Notes: generated by a model from the sequence alone, not told the origin. A stretch of 64,000 nt of DNA from DATJHM01 sp963777355 (GCA_963777355.1 CAVZQK010000028.1:7278-71277), one strand, 5' to 3'. Positions 7,498 to 16,136 are shown, counted from the stretch's first letter. Numbers and translations: made by a program.

Positions 7498-8712
7498 ATG
7501 GATCAGCCTTCTATTAAACTCTACGGAACCGATTGGTGTAGTGACTGCAAACGCAGCAAAAAGTTTTTAGGTGAACAGGGTGTTCGTTATGACTACGTAA
7601 ATATTGAAGAGGATAAGGAAGGACAGGCCTATGTGCAAAAATTGCAAAATGGTGGTCTGACTATACCTACGATTGTTTTTGCTGATGGCTCACTTCTCAT
7701 CGAGCCTTCAAATGCCGAACTGGCCGAAAAGCTGGGCCTGGGTACGAAGGCAAAGTGCGATTTTTACGATCTGATTATCGTCGGCGGCGGTCCAACTGCC
7801 CTGACTACCGCGATTTATGCCGCACGCGATGGCTATGATGTCCTGGTCATTGAGCGCAGCGTCCTGGGCGGTCAATCCGCCATCACTGAACGCCTGGACA
7901 ACTACCCTGGCTTCCCTGAAGGTGTCACCGGCGCAGAGTTTGCCCATCGCGTGATTGAGCAGGCCCAACGTTTTGGCGTGGAACTACTCTCGGCCCAGAA
8001 TGTTGTCAGGGTTGGCAATGATGCCGATGCTCATTTCGTCGAAACCGAATCAGGGAATCGCTATCGCGGCAACTCTTTATTGATCGCAACTGGCTCAACC
8101 TATAAACGCCTGGGGGTACCCGGCGAGGAAGATTTTATCGGCGCAGGCGTCCATTTTTGCGCCACCTGTGACGGACCCTTTTACCGGGGTCGCGAGGTAA
8201 TGGTTATCGGTGGCGGCAATAGCGCCATTGAAGAGGCGGCATTTCTCACCCGTTTTTGCCCTAAAGTGACGATCCTTGTCCGTGGTCCTGAACTGACCGC
8301 GAGTAAGATTGCCTCTACCAAAGCAGAACAATCGCCTGAGATTGAATTGCGTTTCAATGCTGAGGTCGTCGAATTTAAAGGCCAGAATCATCGCCTGACT
8401 GGTGTAGTGACAAAAAATAGGCAAACAGGAGCCGTGGAAGAACTTCATCCCGCTGGCGTCTTTATCTTCATTGGCCTCTCGCCCAATAGCGACCAGTTCA
8501 AAGATGCCGTCAAAGTAGACGCCCAGGGCTTTATTATGACCGGCATCGATTTTCAAACCAGCACTGAAGGTATTTTTGCCGCCGGTGATGTACGCGCAGG
8601 CAGCACCAAACAACTGGTCAGCGCCGCCGGTGAAGGGGCAGCCGCCTCGCTTGCCATTCGCGAACACTTGCGCGGCCACGACTCTCGCACTATGGCCGCC
8701 GCCCTGGCCTAA
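7498..8712 (+). CDS. Glutaredoxin-thioredoxin reductase fusion protein
   Basis: A 404-residue fusion. Residues 1-82 are a glutaredoxin-like domain with YGTDWC14-S-D-C17 and a cis-Pro loop LTIPTIVF. Residues about 88-395 are a thioredoxin reductase: FAD site IIVGGGPTALTTAIYAAR, redox pair C221-A-T-C224, NAD(P)H site VIGGGNSAIEEAAFL, and the C-terminal FAD motif GIFAAGDVR. It would reduce its own or a separate glutaredoxin domain with NAD(P)H in the cytoplasm. The ATG at 7498 follows AAGGAG by about 6 bases; an upstream in-frame start lacks a site. Confidence 0.93.
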   Translation: MDQPSIKLYGTDWCSDCKRSKKFLGEQGVRYDYVNIEEDKEGQAYVQKLQNGGLTIPTIVFADGSLLIEPSNAELAEKLGLGTKAKCDFYDLIIVGGGPTALTTAIYAARDGYDVLVIERSVLGGQSAITERLDNYPGFPEGVTGAEFAHRVIEQAQRFGVELLSAQNVVRVGNDADAHFVETESGNRYRGNSLLIATGSTYKRLGVPGEEDFIGAGVHFCATCDGPFYRGREVMVIGGGNSAIEEAAFLTRFCPKVTILVRGPELTASKIASTKAEQSPEIELRFNAEVVEFKGQNHRLTGVVTKNRQTGAVEELHPAGVFIFIGLSPNSDQFKDAVKVDAQGFIMTGIDFQTSTEGIFAAGDVRAGSTKQLVSAAGEGAAASLAIREHLRGHDSRTMAAALA

Positions 8713-8719
8713 GGTAATT

Positions 8720-8785
8720 TGACTCATAACCTCGCCAAAACGGGGCGTTATGCGTCCGAGGGGAAACTGGCGAGGTTATGAGTCA
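8720..8785. repeat. 18-bp perfect inverted repeat (66-bp hairpin or MITE-like element)
   Basis: TGACTCATAACCTCGCCA (8720-8737) and its exact complement (8768-8785) enclose 30 bases. It starts 8 bases after the stop of the reductase gene, so it may act as a terminator, but there is no T run. Degenerate matches to the arm (TTATGAGTCAG) recur near 10930, on the far side of the decayed gene pair. Confidence 0.8.
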
Positions 8786-8823
8786 GTAAAAAGTGTCTCG
8801 GGTACAGATGGAAGAAAGAGCGC

Positions 8824-9957
8824 TTAGAGAGAAACGACCACTTTTTTTGCGGAGACGCCTTGCCTTTGAGCGTCTAAGCCAGCCTGGATGTGGCCGATTC
8901 CCGAGCCGACGACGACTGGTTCCGGGGCGGCGACATAGCGACCGTTCGCGAGGGCCTGGGGCAGGAAATCTTGGTACACAACCTTGCTGACCTCGTTGTA
9001 CGCATCAGGGTGCTGCCGAAGATGGACTTTGTGTGAATGCGCCTCATCCGAAACTTCACCTGTATCGACTATGCTCTCCCAGACAAAGCGCAGGAGGAGC
9101 AGGGAGCAGTCGCAAGTCCGACTGGAGGGATGTGAAAGAAGCGTTGATCCAAGAGAGACAGGCGGGCTAGCCACGGAGACAAATTTGTTGCCTTGCAGGC
9201 GATCGACGATAGCGGAGCAGGGTTCGGCTGATCCTGTTGCGATAGCAAGTGCTCCGGCGCATGTCTTGCCTTTGAAAGCCTCTATGATGTCTTTGACAAC
9301 GTCCTTCTTGTTGTAATCGAAGACCTGACTGGCTCCAAGTTTCTTGACGTAGTCGAAGTTGCGTGGCGACGCCGTCGTGATGACCTCGTAGCCGCTCGCT
9401 GACGGCGAGCTGGATGGCATTGCTGCCAACGCTCGTTGAGCCTCCCCAGATGAGAAGCGTCTTTCCGGTGGGTTTGGGATTGCACGAAGGGTACTGCGAG
9501 CGCGAGGTGGTCTTTCTGAAAGAGGCCACAGGCGGCGGTGGACAGCGTCAGGGGCAGTACAGCAGGCGTTTTCATAAGACAGAGTGTCGGGGATTGGCGC
9601 TGCCATGTGGGCCAGAACCACCGTGTATTCCTGAAAAGCTCCTTCGGCTGAGCTGTTGCGTTTCTTATCCGTTCCTAGTGCATGCCCAAGCACACGATCC
9701 CCCACAGAGAAACGCGTGACACCCTTCTCCGACCTCGACGACCTCGCCGGCGAGATCTCGCGCCGAGGATAAATGGGTACTTGAGCCAGGGAAGAGGAGC
9801 GTACCGAGGAACCTGGATGATCCAATCGACGGGATTGATGGCGACCGCATGGTTTTTGATGATGATTTCGCCCTCACGTGGATGGGTGTATGGCGCGGAT
9901 TTGACCACAAGTGGAGCTCGTCTGGCGACGAAGCCAGGCTGCGGTATTCGTTGGCAT
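8824..9957 (-). pseudogene. Medium-chain dehydrogenase/reductase (zinc-type alcohol dehydrogenase-like), multiply frameshifted
   Basis: The minus strand carries a recognisable MDR protein in pieces: MPTNTAAWL from the ATG at 9957, then in another frame APLVVKSAPYT...NPVDWI, then DLAGEVVEVG, GVTRFSVGDRVLGHALGTDKKRNSSAEGAFQEYTV, STAACGLFQKDHLAL, GKTLLIWGGSTSVGSNAIQLAV, and finally YEVITTASPRNFDYVKKLGA through the C-terminus. At least five frame changes are needed to join them, so it cannot make a full enzyme as written. It would have been an NAD(P)H-linked oxidoreductase. It diverges from a TetR gene that is also interrupted, suggesting decay of a regulator-target pair. Confidence 0.85.
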
Positions 9958-10104
9958 GGTAGTGATCCTTTCTTTATTTGTTGTAGCGACATCTCGTTGC
10001 AAAGGCACACTATTTGTTACAATGGAAAGTGTAGCCCGGCATGAAAGCTGCGGGCAAGCATCAATACCAGTGGCTTTTGTTACCTATGCAACAAAGAGGG
10101 AAAT

Positions 10105-10854
10105 ATGTCGCACGAAGAACCGACCGACTTGCGCATTCGGCGCACCCATAAATTTTTGCAAGAAGCGATGATCGAACTGATTACGGAGAAAGGATTTGAG
10201 GCCATCACGGTGGGCGATATTGCCGAACGGGCCATGATTAACCGGGCCACGTTCTACCGCCATTATCAGGATAAATACGATCTGGTGGCCAGGATCTTTG
10301 AAGAATTCCGCTGATTCTCCGTGGAGCACATGAAGCCCTTCCACAAAGATGCTGACCAGATGGACCTGGAACACCCCCCAGAGATCTGGGTCCAGGTCTT
10401 TGAGCATGTCGCGGAGCAGAGCCAGCTCTACCGGGCCATGCTGGGGAAAAACGGGAGTCCGTGGTTTACAGCCCGCATGCGCGAGTACATCGTCAAACTG
10501 ACCCTTGAGAATGAGCAGCAGTGGAAAGCATTGGCAGGCTCCAAACAACAGATCGATCAGGCCATGCCAGAGGCCCTGCCGGTCATGCAGCTCTCCCATG
10601 TCCTGATCGGCACGATCGTCTGGTGGCTGGAGAGCGAAAGGAGCTACACCCCCAGACAAATAGCCACCTGGTTTTGGCGCTTTGCGTTTTATGGGTATGT
10701 CTCGGCACGCGGGTATGAGGTTCTCCGCCAGGGAAGGAATGATAACTTCGCCCTATTGACGCAAATCATCGCCACGTTTGGCGATTGGCCTCTCTCTTTC
10801 AGTAGGATCGATAAGTTTTCTCACTTTGCTAAAAGTTGGCGAGTTTTGAGTTGA
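10105..10854 (+). pseudogene. TetR/AcrR-family regulator interrupted by an in-frame TGA
   Basis: Residues 1-69 contain the TetR helix-turn-helix (TVGDIAERAMINRATFYRHYQDKYDLV). A TGA at 10312-10314 interrupts the frame, and the same frame then continues with a normal TetR ligand domain (VFEHVAEQSQLYRAMLGKNGSPWFTARMREYIV...WWLESERSYTPRQIATWFW). A CGA to TGA change would explain it. The C-terminal end after GDWPL looks replaced by unrelated sequence. It is divergent from the decayed dehydrogenase, its probable former target, with about 147 bp between the starts. Selenocysteine insertion in such a protein is very unlikely. Confidence 0.85.
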
Positions 10855-11114
10855 TCTGTGTTTCGGGCGAAGTTATTAGTCAAGAAAATCAAGAGCGACT
10901 CATCCATTCAAGCTCAAGGCGCTGGTGGTTTTATGAGTCAGAAGTGGCGATTTTATGGTCTTTCCGACAGGCTCTGTTCTTGACGTGAGAAAGGAGTCTA
11001 AAGGGTTAGATGTATTGCCCTTTGGGGGTCTCTGACCGTGTTCGCTAATGGCTCCTCTCCTCCTTTAGCGATTCTCCAAATAAAATTGTTAGAAGAGCAG
11101 ATCTTGCAGAAATC
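10855..11114. other. Intergenic region, about 260 bp, no gene seen
   Basis: Contains degenerate matches to the inverted-repeat arm of 8720-8785 (TTTTATGAGTCAG near 10929) and otherwise nothing recognisable. Probably debris at the border of the decayed gene pair. Confidence 0.5.
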
Positions 11115-11140
11115 TTGATCCTTTCTTGATGGTTCCGTAC

Positions 11141-11167
11141 TATAATATCCGTACATGGATGTACGGA
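11141..11167 (+). promoter_or_regulatory. Promoter -10 box and palindromic operator of the Cas11c-like gene
   Basis: A perfect TATAAT at 11141-11146 is followed at once by TCCGTACATGGATGTACGGA (11148-11167), two 9-base arms with a 2-base centre and no mismatch. The palindrome covers the expected transcription start, the usual place for a repressor. A TTGATC at 11115 is 20 bp upstream of the -10, a long spacing. The downstream protein has a ribbon-helix-helix-like end, so self-regulation is plausible but unproved. Confidence 0.7.
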
Positions 11168-11197
11168 CACAATCATGTAAAATTGGAAAGGAACAGT

Positions 11198-11650
11198 ATG
11201 GTACCTAATCGTGGCTATCTCTTAGGCAGGCTTTTTGCTCTTCTTGCCACACTGGAAGTTCTGGACGAGAGTCCAGAACAACTTTATCAGAAAGCAGCAG
11301 CAACTCCACCACAGGTGCTCCCTGCCGCCATCGCTAAGGCTATCGCTACAGGAAAGGAGGAGGCTCTGTTTCCTCTCCTTAATGCCCTACCTCTTGAGGC
11401 CTTTGATAGTGGCCTCAACCGCCGTGAGCAGGGCGCGTTCTCCATTGGCTACGTCCATGAGCGTACTGGCCGCCCTGTCCCTTTGCCAGAGGAAGAAACC
11501 GATGACCTGGAACCAGAATTGACAGATCGCTACGAGTTCCGAATTGATCCTCAACTCAAAGAGTGGCTCAAAACTCAGGGCGGTGGTGGTTTCGTACGCA
11601 CTATTCTTCGTGCCGAGAAAGTGAAGCAGACACAAGGTGAGGAGCGCTAA
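11198..11650 (+). CDS. Standalone Cas8c/Csd1 C-terminal (Cas11c-like) domain protein with RHH-like tail
   Basis: A 150-residue protein. Residues about 5-90 (YLLGRLFALLATLEVL...AAATPPQVLPAAIAKAI...LNRREQGAFSIGYVHER) follow the pattern of the C-terminal part of type I-C Cas8c/Csd1, the segment made separately as the small subunit Cas11c. Residues about 108-142 (YEFRIDPQLKEWLKTQGG, then FVRTILRAEKVK) look like a ribbon-helix-helix: one strand, a helix, a Gly turn and a second helix. ATG at 11198 is chosen because AAAGGA precedes it. No cas gene or CRISPR array is in the window. The family link is from memory of the motif pattern; domesticated regulator is inference. Confidence 0.55.
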   Translation: MVPNRGYLLGRLFALLATLEVLDESPEQLYQKAAATPPQVLPAAIAKAIATGKEEALFPLLNALPLEAFDSGLNRREQGAFSIGYVHERTGRPVPLPEEETDDLEPELTDRYEFRIDPQLKEWLKTQGGGGFVRTILRAEKVKQTQGEER

Positions 11651-11651
11651 G

Positions 11652-13094
11652 ATGAAATCAACTCTATTCCATCCTCCTCAGTTCTGGAGGAATAGCATGG
11701 TCTTCCTGTTAGTTACTATTAGTCTGGCGGCCTGTACGCCAACAAGTGCCAGTATACCAACAGCTACAAGTACATCCGCAAGTGCAGACGCCAATACAGG
11801 TATTCATAAGATTAAGCATGTGATTGTTATTATGCAGGAAAACCGCTCATTCGATACCTACTTCGGCACCTATCCCGGTGCCGATGGTATCCCTATGCAA
11901 AATGGTGTCTCTACCGTCTGTGTGAACGACCCTCAGACCGGCCAATGCGTAAAGCCATACCACGATTCACAAGACTTGAATCATGGTGGCCCACACGGTG
12001 CAACGAATGCCACCAATGATATTAATTCCGGCAAAATGAATGGCTTTATCGCCCAGGCTGAGAAAGGAAAAGGCAGTTGTACTACTCCTGACGATCCTGC
12101 CTGTAGTGGCAATGGTCAGACTGATGTGATGGGCTATCACGATGCCAGGGAAATTCCCAACTATTGGAGCTATGCAAAGAATTTTGTCCTGCAAGACCAT
12201 ATGTTTGAACCAGATGCCTCCTGGAGCTTACCATCTCATCTGTTTATGGTCTCCGCCTGGTCGGCGAATTGTTCAAAAGCCGGTGATCCTTCCAGTTGTA
12301 CAAATAATATCGCTGGACCGGTACCTTTGAAGCAGGCCAATCGCTACAATGCCGACTATGCCTGGACTGATCTTACCTACCTGTTACATAAAGCCAATGT
12401 CAATTGGGCCTATTATGTCGCACCCGGAACAGAACCGGATTGTGATGACGATGCCGCTTCCTGCACACAGGCAAAACAGCAGGCAAAAACGCCGGGCATC
12501 TGGAATCCTCTGCCGGATTTTGATACGGTCAAACAAGATGGACAATTGGGCAATATCCAGTCACTCGACAATTTCTATACATCTGCCAAAAATGGCACTC
12601 TGCCGGCTGTGGCCTGGATTACTCCTAATGGCAAAAACAGCGAGCATCCCCCCGCCCTTGTGAGCACAGGCCAGGCCTATGTTACCTCGCTTATTAATGC
12701 GATTATGCAGGGCCCTGATTGGAGCAGTACGGCTGTCCTTCTGGCCTGGGATGACTGGGGCGGCTTCTACGATCATGTTGCCCCACCAACAGTAGATCAG
12801 AATGGCTATGGTCTACGCGTCCCCGCACTGGTCATTAGCCCTTATGCAAAGCAGGGCTATATCGATCACCAGACCTTGAGCTTTGATGCCTATCTCAAGT
12901 TTATCGAGGATGATTTCCTCGCTGGCTCACGCCTCGATCCTAAAACTGACGGCAGACCCGATCCGCGACCCGATGTGCGGGAAAATGCTTCTATCCTGGG
13001 AGATCTGACCAACGATTTCGACTTTAACCAGTCACCTCGCCCACCCATGACGCTTCCCACAAATCCCGCTCCCGGCCCCGCTTCTGCTACTTGA
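11652..13094 (+). CDS. Phosphoesterase/phospholipase C-family lipoprotein
   Basis: A 480-residue exported enzyme of the phosphoesterase (phospholipase C/acid phosphatase AcpA) superfamily. The N-terminal signal ends in lipobox SLAAC, then a Ser/Thr linker. The metal-site start VIVIMQENRSFDTYFGTYPGADG is near 60, and later blocks DHMFEPDASWSLPSHLFMVSAWSA, AVAWITPNGKNSEHPP and VLLAWDDWGGFYDHVAPP carry further catalytic and metal residues. It should hydrolyse phosphate esters outside the membrane. The ATG at 11652 begins 1 base after the stop of the preceding gene, and its ribosome site (GAGGAG) lies inside that gene, so the two are cotranscribed and probably coupled. Confidence 0.9.
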   Translation: MKSTLFHPPQFWRNSMVFLLVTISLAACTPTSASIPTATSTSASADANTGIHKIKHVIVIMQENRSFDTYFGTYPGADGIPMQNGVSTVCVNDPQTGQCVKPYHDSQDLNHGGPHGATNATNDINSGKMNGFIAQAEKGKGSCTTPDDPACSGNGQTDVMGYHDAREIPNYWSYAKNFVLQDHMFEPDASWSLPSHLFMVSAWSANCSKAGDPSSCTNNIAGPVPLKQANRYNADYAWTDLTYLLHKANVNWAYYVAPGTEPDCDDDAASCTQAKQQAKTPGIWNPLPDFDTVKQDGQLGNIQSLDNFYTSAKNGTLPAVAWITPNGKNSEHPPALVSTGQAYVTSLINAIMQGPDWSSTAVLLAWDDWGGFYDHVAPPTVDQNGYGLRVPALVISPYAKQGYIDHQTLSFDAYLKFIEDDFLAGSRLDPKTDGRPDPRPDVRENASILGDLTNDFDFNQSPRPPMTLPTNPAPGPASAT

Positions 13095-13129
13095 GCACTC
13101 TCTTGCTGTTCTCTACAATTTCTCAAGAC

Positions 13130-13169
13130 GTATCTCAACCAGATGAAAAATAGCGTCTGGTTGAGATAC
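13130..13169 (+). terminator. Hairpin after the phosphoesterase gene
   Basis: GTATCTCAACCAGA (13130-13143) and its perfect complement (13156-13169) form a 14-bp stem with a 12-base loop. No T run follows, so termination is likely but not certain. Confidence 0.65.
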
Positions 13170-13566
13170 CCCTAAAGGATCATCTGCTTTCTCTGTCACA
13201 GGTTGCTCACTTTATACAGGAGTATCTTATGATAGGGTAGTGAACTCATACATCGCTTATAGTGCTATTTTGATGTATAATTTCTCAAAGTCCATTACTC
13301 GATTATTTTCTGTCTTGTTTGCAATTCTCTTTTCTTCTTTTATATGAAAAAACAGCAATAAAGTGTAATAATTAGTAATAGGAATAGAATGTGATACTGT
13401 GAGCAGAAGAACAGATGAAAAACGTACGCTAGCACCTGGAATTTGCAGAAACGAAATCTGCTACTTGTACTTGTTTTCTGACTGCTGTATAATACCGACC
13501 TTAGAAGATAAGCGTAAGACTACGTATATATTGCACACCCTATCTGCTTTAAAGTGAGGCACGGCG
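13170..13566 (+). promoter_or_regulatory. miaB upstream region with sigma-A-type promoter
   Basis: About 400 bp without a gene. TTGTAC (13465-13470) and TATAAT (13488-13493) are separated by 17 bp, leaving a leader of roughly 65 bases before the miaB ATG. The AT-rich stretch upstream shows nothing else. Confidence 0.6.
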
Positions 13567-15051
13567 ATGACCACGGCATCTGTTCCGCGAGGAAAATATC
13601 ATATCTGGACTGTTGGCTGTCAGATGAATCAGGCTGACTCCCAGCGTATACAGACGATACTGGAGGAACTGGGTTGGGAAGAGACCAGTATGGATCAAGC
13701 AAATCTCGTGGTCCTCAATACCTGTAGCGTCCGTCAGGCTCCCGAAGAGAAAGCTCATAACCTGCTCGCACTCCTGAAGCAGGCTAAAGCGAAACGCGAT
13801 GATCTCCTGGTTGCTATGATGGGTTGCATGATTGGTAATCAGAAGACTATCGATGCGTTGAGCAAGCGCTATCCTCACATCGATCTCTTTATGAAGGTCG
13901 AGCAGGCCGATATTCTTCCTCAGTTCCTGGAGGAGCGCTGGACGCCTATCTCTGGTGCCGGTTGCCTGGATATCGAGTTTATGCCCGATCCGGAGCCCGC
14001 TTTTGAGCCCACACTGCCTACTTTTGCTACGTCTCTCAATACCACCGGCAAACGAACTGTCCTGCCTATGGCTATTACGCCTAAACCTGGAGAGAGGATC
14101 GCCCACTATCCTACGAAGATCGAGCCTGCAATTGCTAGCCCTTCGGCCTGGCTCCCTATTGTCCTGGGCTGTAATAAAGTATGTACCTATTGTATCGTTC
14201 CGTATCGCCGAGGGCGCGAACGTAGCCGCCCCCTCGATGAGCTGCTTATGGAGGCACGTTCACTGGTCGATAAGGGTGCTAAAGAGCTGACTCTCCTGGG
14301 CCAGACCGTTGAAGCCTATGGCCTTGACCTGCCCGGTACCCCCGATCTGGCCGATCTCATGACTAGTCTGAGCGAGATCGAAGGCTTGCAACGGATACGT
14401 TTTATGACCTCTTATCCTCGCCACATGACCGATAGTATGATCGAACGTATGGCCCATCTTCCAAAGGTCTGTGAACATCTCAATATCCCTGTCCAGGCAG
14501 GCGATAATGCTTTGCTCAAAAGGATGAAACGTGGCTATACTTTGGAAGAGTATTATGAACGCATCGAACGTGTGCGCGAACTCTGGCCACAGGTGAGCCT
14601 TTCTACTGATGTTATTGTCGGTTTCTGTGGCGAGACCGAAGCAGAGTTTCAGCATACACTCGATATGCTTGAAAAAATTCGCTTCGATGTGGTTCACGTC
14701 GCTGCCTATTCTGTCCGTCCAGGTACTGTCGCCTCTCGTTGGGAGGATGATGTCCCCCTGGCTGAGAAAAAACGACGCTTACATGCGGTTGAGGATCTCC
14801 AATCACAGATTGCCTTTGAGCTCAATCAACCCTATGTGGGGAGAGTAGAATCTGTTATGCTAGAAGATATGAATACGAGCCACGAACGCCAGCAATGGAG
14901 AGGGCGCAATCGCACGAATAAACTCGTATTCTTTCCTCCGCCTGAAGTGCAAAACGAACCTGCCGCTCTCCAGACATACCGGTCTGGCGATTTCGTCAAT
15001 GTTCGCATTGAACGGGCAACGGCCTGGTCTCTACAGGGAAGTGCTCTCTAA
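13567..15051 (+). CDS. miaB: tRNA-2-methylthio-N6-dimethylallyladenosine synthase
   Basis: A 494-residue radical-SAM methylthiotransferase that adds a methylthio group to i6A37 of tRNA. The N-terminal UPF0004 domain carries cluster cysteines C18, C53 and C87 (GCQMN, NTCSVR, GCMIG). The radical-SAM cluster motif is C202-NKV-C206-TY-C209. A C-terminal TRAM-like domain follows about residue 430 (YVGRVESVMLEDMN...NKLVFFP). There is an unusual linker of about 45 residues (about 140-185) before the SAM domain. MiaB is preferred over RimO or MtaB because of the GCQMN start and SVRQ(A) motif. The TPR gene follows 67 bases downstream. Confidence 0.92.
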   Translation: MTTASVPRGKYHIWTVGCQMNQADSQRIQTILEELGWEETSMDQANLVVLNTCSVRQAPEEKAHNLLALLKQAKAKRDDLLVAMMGCMIGNQKTIDALSKRYPHIDLFMKVEQADILPQFLEERWTPISGAGCLDIEFMPDPEPAFEPTLPTFATSLNTTGKRTVLPMAITPKPGERIAHYPTKIEPAIASPSAWLPIVLGCNKVCTYCIVPYRRGRERSRPLDELLMEARSLVDKGAKELTLLGQTVEAYGLDLPGTPDLADLMTSLSEIEGLQRIRFMTSYPRHMTDSMIERMAHLPKVCEHLNIPVQAGDNALLKRMKRGYTLEEYYERIERVRELWPQVSLSTDVIVGFCGETEAEFQHTLDMLEKIRFDVVHVAAYSVRPGTVASRWEDDVPLAEKKRRLHAVEDLQSQIAFELNQPYVGRVESVMLEDMNTSHERQQWRGRNRTNKLVFFPPPEVQNEPAALQTYRSGDFVNVRIERATAWSLQGSAL

Positions 15052-15118
15052 TGGTGCGTTTGGAATGTAGATGCCAGATAGACAAAACATATGACCTTGA
15101 TGATGGAGGAGTTGTTTG

Positions 15119-15938
15119 ATGACTCAACAAGCACAGTCGGCTGAGGAAAAAGCACGCTTGAAAAAGCAGTGGACAGAGCTTGCTGTTAAACAGGCGCTGG
15201 ATGGTCAGTGGGAAGGGGCTGTAGAGACAAATAAAAGTATTCTTAGCCTTTTTCCCTTTTGAACCTGAGGCTTTCAACCGCCTGGGCAAAGCCTATAGTG
15301 AGTTGGGACGCTACGCAGAGGCCCGGCAGGCCTATTCCCAGACCTTGAAGTATAATCCCAAGAACACTATCGCAAAGAAAAATCTGGATAGGCTCGCTCT
15401 CATTCAGGAAGAGGCGGTCAAGGTTCAGAATGTGCTGGATCGCAATGACCCCTGGCAGTTTATCGAGGAGAGCGGGAAGACTGGTATGACTGAGCTTGTT
15501 ACCCAGGCTCCCCCATCGGTACTTGCTAAAGTTGGCATCGGAGATCGGGTACAGCTTCTCTTCCAGGGCCGTTCTTTGCTCGTCAATAACGCGGCAGGTG
15601 AGAGTATTGGGCGTATTGAGCCTCGCCTCGCAGGTCGCTTAATCGACTTTATGAATCAGGGAAACCGCTATTCTGCGGCTATTGTCTCTATCGAAGGCAA
15701 GGTTGTACGCCTGATTATTCGTGAAGATTACCAGCATCCCTCGATGTTCGGTAAGGTGAGTTTCCCCTCACAAGGCAGTGGGGAGAGCATTCGTCCCTAT
15801 ATCAAAGATTCTATGCTCCGTCAGGATCGCGATGATGACGACGAACTGGGCAACGATGACGAGTACTATGATGGTGGTGACGAGACCGATGATATGAGTG
15901 AGATCGACTTTGAGGGGACTACTGAACCCGAAGAGTAG
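15119..15938 (+). pseudogene. TPR protein with C-terminal beta-rich domain and acidic tail, +1 frameshift at codon 48
   Basis: ATG at 15119 follows GGAGGAG by 7 bases. The first 47 codons read an alpha-helical start and reach CCC TTT TGA at 15254-15262. Skipping one T restores EPEAFNRLGKAYSELGRYAEARQAYSQTLKYNP, a TPR unit, and the rest to 15938. The remainder has a domain with VGIGDRVQLLFQGRSLLVNNAAGESIGRIEPRLAGRLIDFM and a tail rich in Asp/Glu. About 272 residues if shifted. The lesion could be a miscalled T run, a mutation, or programmed +1 slippage (UUU U). Function unknown; perhaps a cytoplasmic scaffold. Confidence 0.75.
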
Positions 15939-15976
15939 ACACAAATTTTTTTAAAGTAAAGGACTGAATACTTCTT

Positions 15977-16099
15977 ATGAACAAGACAAAACGCGTCGCA
16001 TGGCATAAACATCTTGTAAAAGCCAAAAAGTTTAAAGAGAAACAGCAGCAGAGTCAAAAGGCGAGCGGACCAGTAACATCATCGACTACGCGGCGCTAA
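15977..16099 (+). CDS. Small highly basic protein (40 aa)
   Basis: A short ORF, MNKTKRVAWHKHLVKAKKFK followed by a Lys/Gln run and a Ser/Thr-rich tail, ending TTRR. Thirteen of the first 26 residues are Lys, Arg or His. It lies 38 bases after the TPR gene and 37 before pucR, on the same strand. Such short basic proteins are often ribosome- or RNA-associated, and I recall similar KRVAWHKH proteins in Chloroflexota, but no function is established. The ribosome site (AAAGGA) is 13 bases away, which is long. The composition and the conserved-looking N-terminus argue that it is real. Confidence 0.6.
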   Translation: MNKTKRVAWHKHLVKAKKFKEKQQQSQKASGPVTSSTTRR

Positions 16100-16136
16100 G
16101 TGCTGCGTTCGTCTCATTCATTTGCGTGTGTGAGTT

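Noticed and set aside
8095..8727. 210-codon minus-strand ORF opposite the thioredoxin reductase fusion
   Set aside because: The plus strand holds a complete, motif-verified enzyme; the antisense frame is a by-product of its codon use.
10312..10314. In-frame TGA in the TetR gene as a selenocysteine codon, given the nearby selC
   Set aside because: The residue lies between the DNA-binding and ligand domains of a TetR protein, no SECIS-like hairpin follows clearly, and the divergent partner gene is also broken, so a nonsense mutation is far likelier.
11100..11700. CRISPR array or cas operon next to the Cas11c-like gene
   Set aside because: No spaced repeats and no other cas-like gene were found on either strand in the surrounding region.
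13549..14106. 185-codon minus-strand ORF opposite miaB
   Set aside because: Antisense shadow of a conserved gene without own signals.
15254..15262. TGA in the TPR gene as selenocysteine
   Set aside because: The original frame meets a second stop two codons later, while the +1 frame gives a clean TPR, so this is a frameshift and not recoding of TGA.
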